64,000 bases of DNA from Halobacillus locisalis. GTDB taxonomy: Bacteria; Bacillota; Bacilli; Bacillales; Halobacillaceae. Under the pieces are notes generated by a model, which worked only from the letters and a program-made list of their open reading frames with translations, did not search any database and was not told the origin of the DNA. Location of the stretch: NCBI RefSeq assembly GCF_013694105.1, contig NZ_JACEFG010000002.1, positions 1,054,001 through 1,118,000 of the forward strand, in the 5' to 3' direction. Positions 16,355 to 26,056 of the stretch are shown here, in pieces (the stretch's first letter is position 1; every line of letters begins with the position of its first letter). The position numbers and the translations under genes were made by a program.

Positions 16355-18760
16355 ATGAGTGAACAAAAAGGTATGAATATAGGGGTCACGGGTATGACCT
16401 GTTCAGCTTGTTCGACTCGTATAGAGAAAGTATTGAACAAAATGGATGGCGTTGAAGCAAACGTGAATTTGTCTATGGAAAAAGCGAGCATTCATTACGA
16501 TGAAGAAAAGGTCCAACCCTCTGATATTACGGACAAAATCGAAAAGCTTGGATATGGTGTACAGAAGGAACAGGTGGAGCTCGATATCCATGGTATGACC
16601 TGTTCAGCTTGCTCCTCCCGTATTCAAAAAGTATTAAACAAGATGGAGGGTATAGACCAAGCCACTATTAACTTAGCTACTGAAGCAGGTTTTGTTGAAT
16701 ATGAGCCGAGTCTAGTATCCGTCGATGATATCATTGCCAAAGTGGAGAAGCTTGGCTATAATGCCGTGATTAAACAAGATCGTGAGGAACAAAAAGACTA
16801 TAAAGAAGAAGAAATTAAGAAGAAGAAGCGCCAGTTGTGGCTATCTGCTCTTCTTTCGCTCCCTCTCTTATATACAATGATGGCGCACTTGCCTTGGGAG
16901 ATTGGTTTACCTGTTCCTGAACTATTCATGAACCCTTGGTTTCAATTTCTGTTAGCAACGCCAGTTCAGTTTTATATTGGTGCTCGGTTCTATGTGGGGG
17001 CCTATCGATCCTTGCGGAATAAAAGTGCCAACATGGATGTATTAGTTGCTTTAGGTACGTCGGCAGCTTATTTTTATAGCTTGGTAGAGGCTGTGCGTTG
17101 GCAGATTAACCCTCAGATCATGCCAGAACTATATTTTGAAACGAGTGCGGTTCTCATTACCTTGATTCTGGTGGGGAAATTATTTGAGTCCCTTGCCAAA
17201 GGACGCACCACAGCGGCTTTAACCAAGCTGCTGAACCTTCAAGCTAAAGAAGCGACAGTTATTAAAAATGGAGAAGAAGAGAAGATACCGGTAGACCAAG
17301 TAGAAGTCGGGGACATCTTGTTAGTTAAGCCCGGCGAAAAAATCCCTGTCGATGGAAGCTTGGTTCGAGGTTCATCATCTGTGGATGAGTCGATGATTAC
17401 CGGGGAATCTATTCCAATAGAAAAAAATGAAGGGGACCCCGTTATCGGATCAACCATCAATAAAAATGGAACGGTCCAAATGAAAGCAGAGCGAGTAGGA
17501 AAAGACACAGCGCTCTCAGGCATCGTTAAAATTGTGGAAGAAGCTCAGGGTTCCAAGGCCCCTATCCAAAGAATGGCGGATGTTATTTCTGGAATTTTTG
17601 TACCAATCGTTGTGGGAATCGCTGTTCTCACGTTTATTAGTTGGTATGTATTCGTGGCGCCTGGTGAGCTTCCGGCAGCACTTGAAGCTGCAATCGCTGT
17701 ACTCGTGATCGCCTGTCCATGTGCGCTCGGCCTCGCTACGCCTACATCAATCATGGTAGGAACGGGTAAAGGTGCAGAGCAGGGCATCCTTTTCAAAGGT
17801 GGAGAGTATTTAGAAGGAACGCAAAGTGTAACCACTGTGTTATTGGATAAAACGGGGACCGTGACGAAAGGAAAGCCTGAGGTCACTGATTTAGTTGCAT
17901 TCTCTAGGGATGAGGAAGAGTGGCTACCTGATTTGATTGCTGCAGAGAAGGCATCTGAACATCCTCTAGCCGAGGCTATCGTTGCCTATGGTAAAGAGAA
18001 GAACGTTACAATGAAGGAAGCTGCAGACTTTGAAGCGATTCCAGGTTATGGTATCCAAGCTAAAGTTGAAGGCAGAGATGTCCTAGTGGGGACTAGAAAA
18101 TTGATGAACCGTGAGAACTTGCCATATCAGCAATATGAAGAAGACTTTTCAAGGTTAGAGAACCAAGGAAAAACAGCTATGTTCATCGCCATTGATCAAG
18201 AAATAAAGGGGTATATCGCAGTCGCAGACACCATCAAAGATACTTCCAAACAAGCGATTGCCGACCTGAAAGATTTAGGAATTCAGGTATTCATGGTCAC
18301 GGGGGATAATGAGCGCACGGCTAAAGCTATTGCTGCACAAGTGGGGATAGACGGTGTATTTGCTGAAGTATTACCTGAAGAAAAAGCTGATAAAGTGAAG
18401 GAATTGCAAAAACAAGGTCAGACGGTGGCTATGGTTGGGGACGGAATCAATGATGCTCCTTCTCTAGCTACAGCTGACATTGGTATAGCTATCGGTACCG
18501 GTACGGACGTCGCCATCGAAACAGCTGATATTACGCTGATTGGTGGAGATCTTGAACATTTAAGCAAGGCCATACACTTGAGCCGTAAGACGATGAAGAA
18601 TATCCGACAAAACTTGTTTTGGGCGCTCGCTTATAATACAGCAGGAATACCAATTGCTGCGATTGGACTGTTAGCCCCATGGGTGGCTGGCGCTGCTATG
18701 GCGTTCAGTTCGGTCAGTGTTGTAAGTAATTCGCTTAGGTTGAAGCGGGTGAAAATATAA
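16355..18760 (+). CDS. copA: Copper-exporting P1B-type ATPase CopA
   Basis: An ~801-residue Cu(I) pump of the cytoplasmic membrane. Domains: two heavy-metal-binding domains, each with GMTCSACS (residues ~12-19 and ~80-87), eight membrane helices with the transport-site motif CPC in [13 protein letters not shown] (~453), the phosphorylation loop DKTGTVTKG (~498) and the hinge [11 protein letters not shown]. The order is that of the CPC-type Cu(I)/Ag(I) exporters. The second ATG after AGGAGGTC (spacing 8) is preferred to the first, which sits 1 base from the ribosome site. Between csoR and copZ in one operon. Confidence 0.97.
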   Translation: MSEQKGMNIGVTGMTCSACSTRIEKVLNKMDGVEANVNLSMEKASIHYDEEKVQPSDITDKIEKLGYGVQKEQVELDIHGMTCSACSSRIQKVLNKMEGIDQATINLATEAGFVEYEPSLVSVDDIIAKVEKLGYNAVIKQDREEQKDYKEEEIKKKKRQLWLSALLSLPLLYTMMAHLPWEIGLPVPELFMNPWFQFLLATPVQFYIGARFYVGAYRSLRNKSANMDVLVALGTSAAYFYSLVEAVRWQINPQIMPELYFETSAVLITLILVGKLFESLAKGRTTAALTKLLNLQAKEATVIKNGEEEKIPVDQVEVGDILLVKPGEKIPVDGSLVRGSSSVDESMITGESIPIEKNEGDPVIGSTINKNGTVQMKAERVGKDTALSGIVKIVEEAQGSKAPIQRMADVISGIFVPIVVGIAVLTFISWYVFVAPGELPAALEAAIAVLVIACPCALGLATPTSIMVGTGKGAEQGILFKGGEYLEGTQSVTTVLLDKTGTVTKGKPEVTDLVAFSRDEEEWLPDLIAAEKASEHPLAEAIVAYGKEKNVTMKEAADFEAIPGYGIQAKVEGRDVLVGTRKLMNRENLPYQQYEEDFSRLENQGKTAMFIAIDQEIKGYIAVADTIKDTSKQAIADLKDLGIQVFMVTGDNERTAKAIAAQVGIDGVFAEVLPEEKADKVKELQKQGQTVAMVGDGINDAPSLATADIGIAIGTGTDVAIETADITLIGGDLEHLSKAIHLSRKTMKNIRQNLFWALAYNTAGIPIAAIGLLAPWVAGAAMAFSSVSVVSNSLRLKRVKI

Positions 18761-18787
18761 TGATTTATACAGAAAGGGTGCGTTAAT

Positions 18788-18994
18788 ATGCAAAAGACGA
18801 TTAAAGTAGAAGGAATGACTTGCGGACATTGTGAAAAAGCAGTAAAGGGTGCTTTAAATGAGGTTGATGGTGTGAACGAGGTTGAAGTGGATTTGGAAAC
18901 AGGCAAAGTTACAATTTCTGCCGGTGAAGATGTGGATATGCAAGTAATAGAAGAAGCGGTAGAAGAGCAGGGCTACGAGGTAGTCTCTGAATAA
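18788..18994 (+). CDS. copZ: Copper chaperone CopZ
   Basis: A 68-residue Atx1-type chaperone that binds Cu(I) by MTCGHC (residues ~10-15) and hands it to the N-terminal domains of CopA. The beta-alpha-beta-beta-alpha-beta pattern is preserved, ending in GYEVVSE. The gap to copA is 27 bases, with AAAGGGTG before the ATG. The csoR-copA-copZ arrangement is the same set of genes as in B. subtilis. Confidence 0.96.
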   Translation: MQKTIKVEGMTCGHCEKAVKGALNEVDGVNEVEVDLETGKVTISAGEDVDMQVIEEAVEEQGYEVVSE

Positions 18995-19007
18995 TAGCAA
19001 TTGAGTA

Positions 19008-19056
19008 TGGAAAAATCCTGGAGGAGTCAACTTAGGTTGGACCTTCAGGATTTTTA
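19008..19056 (+). terminator. Terminator after copZ
   Basis: AAAAATCCTG and CAGGATTTTT arms, with an inner imperfect stem and a T-run, 17 bases after the copZ stop. It separates copZ from copB. Confidence 0.82.
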
Positions 19057-19089
19057 TGTTTACTACAAGATGAAAAAACCAGTTTATTT

Positions 19090-19105
19090 ATACCCCTACT
19101 AGGTA
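19090..19105 (-). promoter_or_regulatory. Second CsoR-type operator, before copB
   Basis: The minus strand reads TACCTAGTAGGGGTAT, which matches the operator at 15982-15997 (TACCGTATAGGGGTAT) at 13 of 16 bases, with the three differences contiguous in the middle. It lies 45 bases before the copB start. A clear -35/-10 pair was not identified around it. Confidence 0.72.
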
Positions 19106-19149
19106 ACAGTATCAAAAAGAATAACTTAAATCAGGATTGGAGGATTAAT

Positions 19150-21225
19150 TTGTCACACGAACAAAGTAACCATAATCAACAAAAAGACCATCAAAACCAT
19201 GACCATGGTCAAAATAGTCATCAGCATAATCATGAACAAGATCACGACCATGAACATCAGCATGGTCATGGTCATGAAGGTCATGATCACGGGGCGATGG
19301 TTGAGGACTTTAAGAAAAGGTTTTATATTTCCTTAATTGTAACCTTACCTATACTAATATTATCCCCAATGATTCAAAAGTTTATTGGTATCGACTTTTC
19401 TTTCCCTTACGACCAGTATATTTTATTCGGTTTGGCAACCTTTGTATTCTTTTATGGTGGCTGGCCTTTCATCACAGGAGCAGTAGACGAACTCAAACAG
19501 AAAAATCCTGGCATGATGACTTTGATCGGACTAGCGATCGTCGTCGCTTATGTGTATAGTTCACTTGTTGTGTTCGGATGGTCAGGTCGGAACTTCTTCT
19601 GGGAGCTTGCGACACTCATTGATATTATGCTTCTTGGTCATTGGATAGAAATGAAGTCTGTCATGGGAGCTTCAAATGCTCTTCAGGAATTAGTGAAATT
19701 AATGCCGAATGAAGCTCATCGTTTAAAAGAGAATGGTGAGACGGAAGACGTCCCGTTAAGTGAACTTCATTCAGAGGATCTCGTCCTCGTAAAACCCGGT
19801 GAGAAAATTCCTGTCGATGGTGAAATTACAGAAGGGAAATCAGCTATTGATGAATCGATGCTGACGGGGGAATCCATGCCTGTAGAGAAGGACGTAGATG
19901 ATGAGGTCATCGGTGGATCGATCAATAAAGAAGGCAGTCTCACGATTCAAGTGAAAAAAACAGGCGACGATACGTACCTATCTCAAGTGATAGAGTTAGT
20001 ACAAGAAGCTCAGGGTTCAAAATCCCGGGCTCAGGACTTTGCTAACCGAGCAGCAAAATGGCTTTTTTACTTAGCTCTTGGAGCAGGGATCACGACCTTT
20101 ATCGTATGGCTTGCTTTGGGGTATGCGCTTGATATAGCGTTAGAACGCATGGTAACGGTTATGGTCATCACTTGTCCGCATGCCTTAGGTCTTGCTGCAC
20201 CGCTGGTGGTAGCTGTTTCGACATCATTGTCAGCTAAGCAGGGACTGTTGATCAGGAATCGAACTCAATTTGAAAATGCACGGAACATCGACGCCGTTAT
20301 CTTTGATAAAACCGGTACATTAACAAAAGGTGAATTCGGTGTCACGAATGTCATTTCGAATAAAAATGAGGAAAGCGAAGTATTGTATTGGGCAGCTAGC
20401 GTTGAACAAAACTCTGAGCACCCACTAGCCAGAGGAATCCTGGAAAAAGCTCGTGAAAAGGAGATATCACTTGGGAAAGTAGAGGATTTTGAATCGATCA
20501 CAGGTAAAGGGTTAAGAGGTTCTGTTGATGGAAGAGAAGTCAAAGTGATGAGTCCTGGTTATATGAAAGACGAAGGCTATACTTACGACACGGATGCTTT
20601 TAATGATCTATCAGAAGAAGGAAAAACAGTGGTCTTCGTCCTGCTTGACGACCAATTCATAGGTATGGTCGCAATGGCTGATATGGTAAGGGATTCTGCC
20701 AAAGAAGCGATAGCAGAACTTAAATCAAATGGTATTCACTCGGTCATGCTTACGGGAGATAACCAAAAAGTGGCCAATTGGGTGGCCGAACAGCTGGATA
20801 TTGATGAAGTGTATGCTGAAGTATTACCTGACCACAAAGCGGATAAAGTGAAAGAGGTTCAGTCTCAAGGAAGAAAGGTTGCGATGACAGGAGATGGCAT
20901 TAATGATGCACCTGCTCTGGCCACTGCGGATGTTGGTATTGCAATAGGAAGCGGAACAGACGTAGCTGTCGAAACGGCAGATATTGTCCTTGTGAAAAGT
21001 AATCCCAAAGATATCGTTTCCATTGTAAGTTTATCTAAAAACACGTATAAGAAGATGGTGCAGAACCTATGGTGGGCTGCAGGTTATAACATTTTTGCCA
21101 TACCTTTAGCGGCAGGTGTCTTAGCTCCTATCGGTTTTGTTCTCAGTCCGGCTGTGGGAGCCGTTTTAATGAGTTTAAGTACAGTTGTAGTTGCGATTAA
21201 TGCTAAGTTGTTGAAGGCAGAATAA
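19150..21225 (+). CDS. copB: Copper P1B-type ATPase CopB (CPH type)
   Basis: A 691-residue metal pump. The first ~50 residues are extremely His-rich with runs of H-x-H, then membrane helices, the CPH motif in [12 protein letters not shown] (~341), [12 protein letters not shown] (~384) and [14 protein letters not shown]-type ATPases (P1B-3) are described for Cu(II)/Cu(I) and silver and differ from CPC-type CopA. The start is a TTG with TTGGAGGA 7 bases upstream. It stands alone between terminators, under its own CsoR-type operator. The presence of both CopA and CopB resembles Enterococcus and staphylococcal copper-resistance loci. Confidence 0.93.
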   Translation: MSHEQSNHNQQKDHQNHDHGQNSHQHNHEQDHDHEHQHGHGHEGHDHGAMVEDFKKRFYISLIVTLPILILSPMIQKFIGIDFSFPYDQYILFGLATFVFFYGGWPFITGAVDELKQKNPGMMTLIGLAIVVAYVYSSLVVFGWSGRNFFWELATLIDIMLLGHWIEMKSVMGASNALQELVKLMPNEAHRLKENGETEDVPLSELHSEDLVLVKPGEKIPVDGEITEGKSAIDESMLTGESMPVEKDVDDEVIGGSINKEGSLTIQVKKTGDDTYLSQVIELVQEAQGSKSRAQDFANRAAKWLFYLALGAGITTFIVWLALGYALDIALERMVTVMVITCPHALGLAAPLVVAVSTSLSAKQGLLIRNRTQFENARNIDAVIFDKTGTLTKGEFGVTNVISNKNEESEVLYWAASVEQNSEHPLARGILEKAREKEISLGKVEDFESITGKGLRGSVDGREVKVMSPGYMKDEGYTYDTDAFNDLSEEGKTVVFVLLDDQFIGMVAMADMVRDSAKEAIAELKSNGIHSVMLTGDNQKVANWVAEQLDIDEVYAEVLPDHKADKVKEVQSQGRKVAMTGDGINDAPALATADVGIAIGSGTDVAVETADIVLVKSNPKDIVSIVSLSKNTYKKMVQNLWWAAGYNIFAIPLAAGVLAPIGFVLSPAVGAVLMSLSTVVVAINAKLLKAE

Positions 21226-21227
21226 AA

Positions 21228-21262
21228 AAGTGGGACAAAGGATTTTCTTTGTCCCGCTTATT
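21228..21262 (+). terminator. Terminator after copB
   Basis: Perfect stem AAGTGGGACAAAG / CTTTGTCCCGCTT-type (one G-T pair), with T residues after it. Confidence 0.85.
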
Positions 21263-21283
21263 ATTTTATAAAAGAATTGGAAA

Positions 21284-21309
21284 CTACATAGATTCTGCAC
21301 ATCGATGCG
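21284..21309 (+). promoter_or_regulatory. Shared upstream motif, copy 1
   Basis: Contains TACATAGATTCTGCACA followed by ATGCG. The same block recurs at 25912-25939 as TACATAGTTTCTGCACA followed by ATGCACG. Here it ends ~43 bases before the start of the CcdA-like gene. Candidate site for the NarL-type response regulator encoded at 24389; inference only. Confidence 0.5.
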
Positions 21310-21351
21310 TTATAGTTGAGATAATAAAGGTCCTGACAGGTGGAGGATAAC

Positions 21352-22080
21352 ATGTATCAGATATTCAGCGAAATAAGTGCGTTTTTAAGTGGGCCATTTC
21401 ACAGTCTTGCTCTGAAATGGGAGGGCATTCCGATTCTTTCTGCTTTTCTGCTTGGTTTAGTAGGGGCCTTTGCACCTTGTCAGTTTACCGGGAATATTGG
21501 AGCGATCACGATTTATGGGAACCGGTCTTTGCAATCTAAGGTTCCTTGGCTTCACGTGACGTTGTTTATCATGGGGAAGGTTTTTGTATTCTCTATCTTG
21601 GGACTGGTTGTGTGGGTGATGGGCAAAGAAATACAAAGCAACTTGACAGCATTCATCCCGTTTATCAGGAAAATGATCGGCCCTGTATTGGTAGTGATGG
21701 GCTTGTTCTTGATGGGAATATTCCAAATGAAGTGGAATTTTAACCTCGGCAAAATACCGGATCGTTATTTGAAAGATAATCCAGTAGGGAGCTTTTTGGT
21801 GGGAGTCAGCTTTACTTTGGCCTTTTGCCCGACCATGTTTATCTTATTCTTCATGACACTGATGCCAGTAGTTCTATCTACTTCCTACGGGGCTGTATTG
21901 CCTACGATTTTTGCGATAGGGACATCGGTTCCTCTTATTTTTTCTATTTTTCTCATTTGGTATTTTGAATTAAGCGGTTCATTCATGAAGAAGGGAAGAA
22001 AGCTCGGAGGGATGGTTCAAAAAATTGCTGGTATCCTCTTGATCGTAGTAGGGGTGCTGGATACACTTACTTATTGGTAG
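21352..22080 (+). CDS. CcdA/DsbD-family membrane protein
   Basis: A 242-residue protein with six to seven membrane helices and the two cysteine motifs of the DsbD/CcdA transmembrane fold: GAFAPCQFTGN in the first helix and LAFCPTMF near residue 160. Members of this fold pass electrons from cytosolic thioredoxin across the membrane, or take part in metal export or import. Because it lies between copB and the copper redox cluster, I infer a role in keeping thiols or copper reduced. The ATG at 21352 follows AGGTGGAGG; an upstream GTG lies within the ribosome site. Confidence 0.82.
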   Translation: MYQIFSEISAFLSGPFHSLALKWEGIPILSAFLLGLVGAFAPCQFTGNIGAITIYGNRSLQSKVPWLHVTLFIMGKVFVFSILGLVVWVMGKEIQSNLTAFIPFIRKMIGPVLVVMGLFLMGIFQMKWNFNLGKIPDRYLKDNPVGSFLVGVSFTLAFCPTMFILFFMTLMPVVLSTSYGAVLPTIFAIGTSVPLIFSIFLIWYFELSGSFMKKGRKLGGMVQKIAGILLIVVGVLDTLTYW

Positions 22081-22093
22081 AAGACCGAAATAT

Positions 22094-22117
22094 AGAATCC
22101 TCATATCTGAGGATTCT
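22094..22117 (+). terminator. Terminator copy left of composite element 1
   Basis: Nine-base arms AGAATCCTC and GAGGATTCT with a 6-base loop, 13 bases after the stop of the CcdA-like gene. No T-run follows because element 1 begins at the next base. The intact copy with T residues is at 22557-22584. Confidence 0.75.
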
Positions 22118-22556
22118 CAGGCTGCCTGCAGGAGTTAGTGGAGCGGTTCTGTTAGATTATATAAGAATAACGTGGGATGGAAAACGACTCGCTTTCCTGC
22201 GGGGGAGCCGGCAAGCCTCCTCGTTCGTTGACACTCTCTGTGGGGTCTCGCCTAGGTCCTTCTCCCGCGGGAGTCTCCCCGTTTTCCATCCCACTATGCT
22301 TAAATTTGCTGGAACAGAACCTCACAAAGTATTGTGCTGTCATAAGTAGAGCTCCACATTGTAGTTAAATCTCTAGAGGTTCATTCTTCCTGTAGTGAGG
22401 TGGCGTGGAAACGGCGACACTCCTGCAGGATTCTGAGGCTTGTGTGAGATCCCGCAGGTCGCGAAGCTCACCGCCGCCTGCGGAAAGGGAGTCGTTTCCA
22501 CGCCACCGGTACCTTCACACCTTGGAAGAACCGAAAGTAGCTTTCTCAACACTCTG
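22118..22556. mobile_element. Composite palindromic element 1 (MITE-like, non-coding)
   Basis: A 439-base non-coding element that begins CAGGCTG and ends ..CTCTG. It contains outer arms GGTTCTGTT (~22145) and AACAGAACC (~22313), an inner 123-base palindrome at 22172-22294 with arms GTGGGATGGAAAACG, and a second palindrome at 22399-22507 with arms GGTGGCGTGGAAACG. It matches element 2 at 32748-33098 over its length, apart from a deletion there. Both ends abut copies of the local terminator. The gap 22081-22698 has no gene; frames inside the palindromes are artefacts. Confidence 0.75.
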
Positions 22557-22584
22557 AGAATCCTCTGATATGAGGATTCTTTTT
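22557..22584 (+). terminator. Terminator copy right of composite element 1
   Basis: AGAATCCTC / GAGGATTCT arms with a T-run. As an inverted copy it differs from the left hairpin in one of 24 bases. It has no gene directly upstream to terminate apart from the element, which supports duplication on insertion. Confidence 0.75.
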
Positions 22585-22698
22585 ATCTTGGACTCATTTT
22601 TGGTGGGTAGGATGGTCATATAATAAATGAGAGAAATGATGTACGATATATAAGGGCAACGTAATGAAAATACAAAATTTTAGGTGGAGTGCCGATTT

Positions 22699-24402
22699 AT
22701 GAAAAGGTACAAAAAGTATAAAATTCTAGCCATTTTGCTGACCAGCTTTTTTATCGTCAGCTACGAGTTGGTAAGACACTATACACTCATTCACTTTTTG
22801 CCAAGGGATGTAGACGTCGTAGTGTCCTCCATTCTGTTTATAGTTATCTCAATCATCATTTCACAGGTGATTTTCAATACGTTAGAGAAGTTGGAGCGTA
22901 AAAGTTATCAAAAAGAAATTGAAGCGAAGATCATGTTTGAGAATAGTGTGGATGCCATTTTCGTATTGAACTCGGATGGAGAAGTCCTCGAAATGAATGG
23001 AGGAGCTGAATTATTGAGTGGATGGAAGCAGAAGGACGGCTTGACTTTTGAGATATTATTCGACGAAACTCTGCATTCACTCCGATTCTATAGGGATAAG
23101 AATGATAATGATTCATCCCCTATTATCGAGAAGTCATTACAGACAAAAGACAACGGACCTACCCCAGTTAGTCTCACTTTTTCTTTTATGAACGATTTGT
23201 TTACCAATCAAGAAAAAATCGCCATTATCGTGAGAGACTTGTCTGAAAGAAAACAGATGGAAAATGTAATAAAAAAATTGTATACGGAAGCCACGCAAAA
23301 GCATTATGAGACTGAAATTCTGTATCAAATTTCTCATAAAATGACTTCCATACGTGACTTGAGTGCGTTAGATACACAAAAAACATTCAGGGATGTCACG
23401 AATAAAATTCAACGGTTATTAGAGGGCGATCATGTGGCTTTATACTTGAAGAGGTCCCATAATGATGGATTCTCATGTATTGCTTCCACTCCAAATTTCC
23501 GAAATCAAGATTATGATTTCTCAGAGCATAGTCGCCTCGCCTCATACGAGTTCAAAGACAATAAGTTGGTTGTTCCCATACAAACGGAAGGTCATACACT
23601 GGGGTTCATCTTAGTGGAAGGAACAGAGCAGATGCAATCGTCCATGCAGAAGCAGGACCTTATCAAGAGTATTAAACAAATATTCTCCATCACATTAGAA
23701 AACAGTCACTTATATAATAAGTTGAGAGGCGTCACCATTGTCGAAGAACGGGAGCGTTTAGCACGTGAAATGCATGATGGTTTGGCACAGGAAATCAGCT
23801 CTATATCAATGAAAATCCAAGTGGTGAAGAGTCTTATCTATCGGAAGGGAAGCGATGGTCTTGACTCCGACAGGCTAAAGGAATTCGTTCGTGATTTGGA
23901 GACGTTAACAAATGAAGCCTATCACGAAATCCGACATCATCTTTTTAATCTGCGAACTCCTTTTCAAATGCAGAAGCCCTTCTTAGATTCACTAATGAAC
24001 TATGCCGATATATTTGAAGAACATACGGAGATTGAAGTAGAGGTGAAGGTTCGGGAAGACTTTACATTCAGAGAAGCAAATTTGTCTTCAGAAATGAAAG
24101 TACACGTCATACGTATTATTCAGGAAGCCCTATCTAATAGTAAGAAGCACTCGAGTGCTTCAAGCGTAATAGTAGAGTTAGAACCTGCTAGCGTGGGTTT
24201 TTGGAGAATCAGAATTGAAGACAATGGGAATGGTTTTGATTATGAAATGAATAAAGATCAAAAAGAACATTATGGATTAGAGATCATGAAAGAAAGAGCG
24301 CACTTGTTCGGAGGATACGTCGAAATTAATTCCTCAAGGGGTGAAGGCACACAGATTGCATTGTACATACCTGAAGGAGGGGAGCATCTTGAAAACCATT
24401 GA
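22699..24402 (+). CDS. NarL-type sensor histidine kinase with PAS domain
   Basis: A 567-residue kinase. Two N-terminal membrane helices (~8-28 and ~40-62) enclose a very short outside loop; then a PAS-like domain (~75-195, IFVLNSDGEVLEMNGGAELLSGW), a GAF-like domain (~210-340) and the HisKA_3 helix EERERLAREMHDGLAQEISS with the phospho-His, followed by the HATPase region NSKKHSSASSVIVE and EDNGNGFDY. The ligand is unknown. The start ATG follows GGTGGAG. Its partner regulator overlaps its end by 14 bases. The small extracellular loop suggests sensing within the membrane or cytoplasm. Confidence 0.9.
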   Translation: MKRYKKYKILAILLTSFFIVSYELVRHYTLIHFLPRDVDVVVSSILFIVISIIISQVIFNTLEKLERKSYQKEIEAKIMFENSVDAIFVLNSDGEVLEMNGGAELLSGWKQKDGLTFEILFDETLHSLRFYRDKNDNDSSPIIEKSLQTKDNGPTPVSLTFSFMNDLFTNQEKIAIIVRDLSERKQMENVIKKLYTEATQKHYETEILYQISHKMTSIRDLSALDTQKTFRDVTNKIQRLLEGDHVALYLKRSHNDGFSCIASTPNFRNQDYDFSEHSRLASYEFKDNKLVVPIQTEGHTLGFILVEGTEQMQSSMQKQDLIKSIKQIFSITLENSHLYNKLRGVTIVEERERLAREMHDGLAQEISSISMKIQVVKSLIYRKGSDGLDSDRLKEFVRDLETLTNEAYHEIRHHLFNLRTPFQMQKPFLDSLMNYADIFEEHTEIEVEVKVREDFTFREANLSSEMKVHVIRIIQEALSNSKKHSSASSVIVELEPASVGFWRIRIEDNGNGFDYEMNKDQKEHYGLEIMKERAHLFGGYVEINSSRGEGTQIALYIPEGGEHLENH

Positions 24403-25051
24403 TATACTCGTCTGTGATGATCATGAGATTCTGCGTAAAGGGATTGTGGAGTTGTTGAACCTGCAGGATGGTATGGAAGTTATCGCGGAAGCAAGTGACG
24501 GAAAAGAAGCGATAGAACTTACAGAGGAAACAAATCCTGATGTTATATTAATGGATATTCAAATGCCTCAATGTAACGGTTTAGAAGCTGTGAAACAAAT
24601 CCGTATGCAAAATGAAGAAGTGAAAATCATTATGTTGACCGTTTCGGATGAAGAGGCTGATTTGTACAATTCAATTAAATACGGTGCAAATGGATATTTG
24701 TTAAAGAATATGAACCTTGAAGAGTTGTTTTCACATATTGAAGGAGTATTAAGAGGTGAAGCATCTTTTTCAACAGGGTTAGCGAATAAACTATTGAATG
24801 AATTTAAGAGCATGGCTGAACAACTCCAGACTCAAAAAGTGGATCAGTATAACTTGAGTGACAGGGAAACGGAAGTGCTCCAGCTAGTTGTTAAAGGGTA
24901 TTCTAACGATGAGATAGGTAAAGAGTTGTTTATCAGCCAGCATACTGTCAAAAAACATCTAGGGAATATCCTTCAAAAACTTCATGTTAAGAACAGGTAC
25001 CAAGCTGCTACATTCGCTTTAAAAGAAGGGATTATAGAAGAGTCGGATTAG
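24389..25051 (+). CDS. NarL/LuxR-family response regulator
   Basis: A 220-residue regulator with a receiver domain (VCDDHEILRKG, phospho-Asp in VILMDIQMPQ, and the T/K positions MLTVS and LLKNM) and a C-terminal LuxR helix-turn-helix (LSDRETEVLQLVVKGYSNDEIGKELFISQHTVKKH). The start is a TTG at 24389, preceded by GGAGGGG; an earlier ATG at 24341 would overlap the kinase far more and lacks a site. It forms a pair with the kinase. A shared 16-bp motif at 21284 and 25912 may be its binding site. Confidence 0.9.
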   Translation: MKTIDILVCDDHEILRKGIVELLNLQDGMEVIAEASDGKEAIELTEETNPDVILMDIQMPQCNGLEAVKQIRMQNEEVKIIMLTVSDEEADLYNSIKYGANGYLLKNMNLEELFSHIEGVLRGEASFSTGLANKLLNEFKSMAEQLQTQKVDQYNLSDRETEVLQLVVKGYSNDEIGKELFISQHTVKKHLGNILQKLHVKNRYQAATFALKEGIIEESD

Positions 25052-25214
25052 ATGGATTAATAATTCAGATGAATAAGAATATAGTCCTAGTTTCAATGCT
25101 TATGGTATTAGTTATACTACTACCTTCTGTTGTATAAAGTGTACTCATTTCTACTACAACAATAACCTTGTATTGTCTATGATTGAAAATAGATTTATAC
25201 AAGGAGGAAGAGAC

Positions 25215-25829
25215 ATGATTTCGCGTAAGCTTATGGTTTTGTTGAGTATCATATGTACAGTGGTACTACTTGCAGGGTGTTCATCTTCTGGAGAAGCGAA
25301 GGAGAACAGTCAACCTGAAGAAAGTACAGAAGAAACGCAACAGGGTGACAGTACCGACAGTACCAAAGAGGAAACGACGGAAGAAGACACTATTATAGAA
25401 GCAGAGGAAAATAGTGACTCTGAAGTTTCTACCAATGTAATAGATGTGTCCGCCTTCGAGATGGGCTATGATCCTTCAGAAATTACATTACAAAAGGGAG
25501 AAGAATATGAACTTATCCTAAATAATGATGGAGAAGTATTTCACGACCTGACCCAGAAAGAGATGGATGTGGAAATTACCTATATGGGTGAAATGGCTGA
25601 TCACCCAGAGTCGGTATCACTCCTTGATAAAGTGTTAGGTGTTAAGAAAGTACATGCCAGCGGTGACCATGATGGAGGTCACGATGCTACGAATATTCAT
25701 ATGAACGCAAAGTCAGGCCAAACGGTGAAGATTAAATTTATCCCTCAAGAAACAGGCGAATTTGAATTCTTCTGTACCGTACCAGGCCACAAAGAAGCGG
25801 GTATGGTTGGTACATTCATAGTTGAATAA
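25215..25829 (+). CDS. Cupredoxin-domain lipoprotein
   Basis: A 204-residue exported protein. The signal peptide ends in the lipobox LLAGC, followed by a low-complexity Ser/Thr/Glu linker (~28-70) and a cupredoxin fold (~80-204) with the C-terminal blue-copper ligand loop FFCTVPGHKEAGM (Cys, His, Met). An inserted His-rich piece HASGDHDGGHD sits in the middle of the domain. It would bind copper outside the membrane and may pass electrons or copper to the oxidase encoded nearby. The ATG at 25215 follows AAGGAGGAAG. The 163-base gap to the regulator holds no clear gene. Confidence 0.88.
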   Translation: MISRKLMVLLSIICTVVLLAGCSSSGEAKENSQPEESTEETQQGDSTDSTKEETTEEDTIIEAEENSDSEVSTNVIDVSAFEMGYDPSEITLQKGEEYELILNNDGEVFHDLTQKEMDVEITYMGEMADHPESVSLLDKVLGVKKVHASGDHDGGHDATNIHMNAKSGQTVKIKFIPQETGEFEFFCTVPGHKEAGMVGTFIVE

Positions 25830-25833
25830 AACG

Positions 25834-25869
25834 AACCCCCAAATGTTCCTTGCATTTGGGGGTTTTTTT
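25834..25869 (+). terminator. Terminator after the cupredoxin gene
   Basis: AACCCCCAAATG / CATTTGGGGG stem with seven T residues. Confidence 0.9.
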
Positions 25870-25911
25870 GCGTACCTCAAGTTAAATGTACAGTTAGATA
25901 AATACAAAATA

Positions 25912-25939
25912 TACATAGTTTCTGCACAAATAATGCACG
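25912..25939 (+). promoter_or_regulatory. Shared upstream motif, copy 2
   Basis: TACATAGTTTCTGCACA and ATGCACG, the same block as at 21284-21309 with a 3-4 base difference in spacing before ATGC. It lies ~118 bases before the SHOCT-oxidase operon. The rest of the gap 25830-26056 contains a TATAGGGG stretch at ~25959 that vaguely resembles part of the CsoR operator; I do not rely on it. Confidence 0.5.
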
Positions 25940-26056
25940 ATTTCGGGGGACATTGGATATAGGGGCTATCATTTATTGATACAAAACGTCCTCTAACCAC
26001 GATTATTAAAATACGATCCGTGGTATGGGTATATTGAAAGTGAAGGAGGAAGTGAA

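Noticed and set aside
22074-22368. Open frames over composite element 1
   Set aside because: They follow the palindromic arms of a non-coding repeat and have no ribosome sites or homology pattern.
25069-25137. 22-residue hydrophobic frame MNKNIVLVSMLMVLVILLPS...
   Set aside because: It looks like a membrane peptide, but there is no ribosome site before the ATG and no hairpin or leader structure tying it to the next gene.
25945-25970. A third CsoR operator (TATAGGGG) before the SHOCT-oxidase operon
   Set aside because: Only eight bases agree with the two good operators and the inverted partner is missing.
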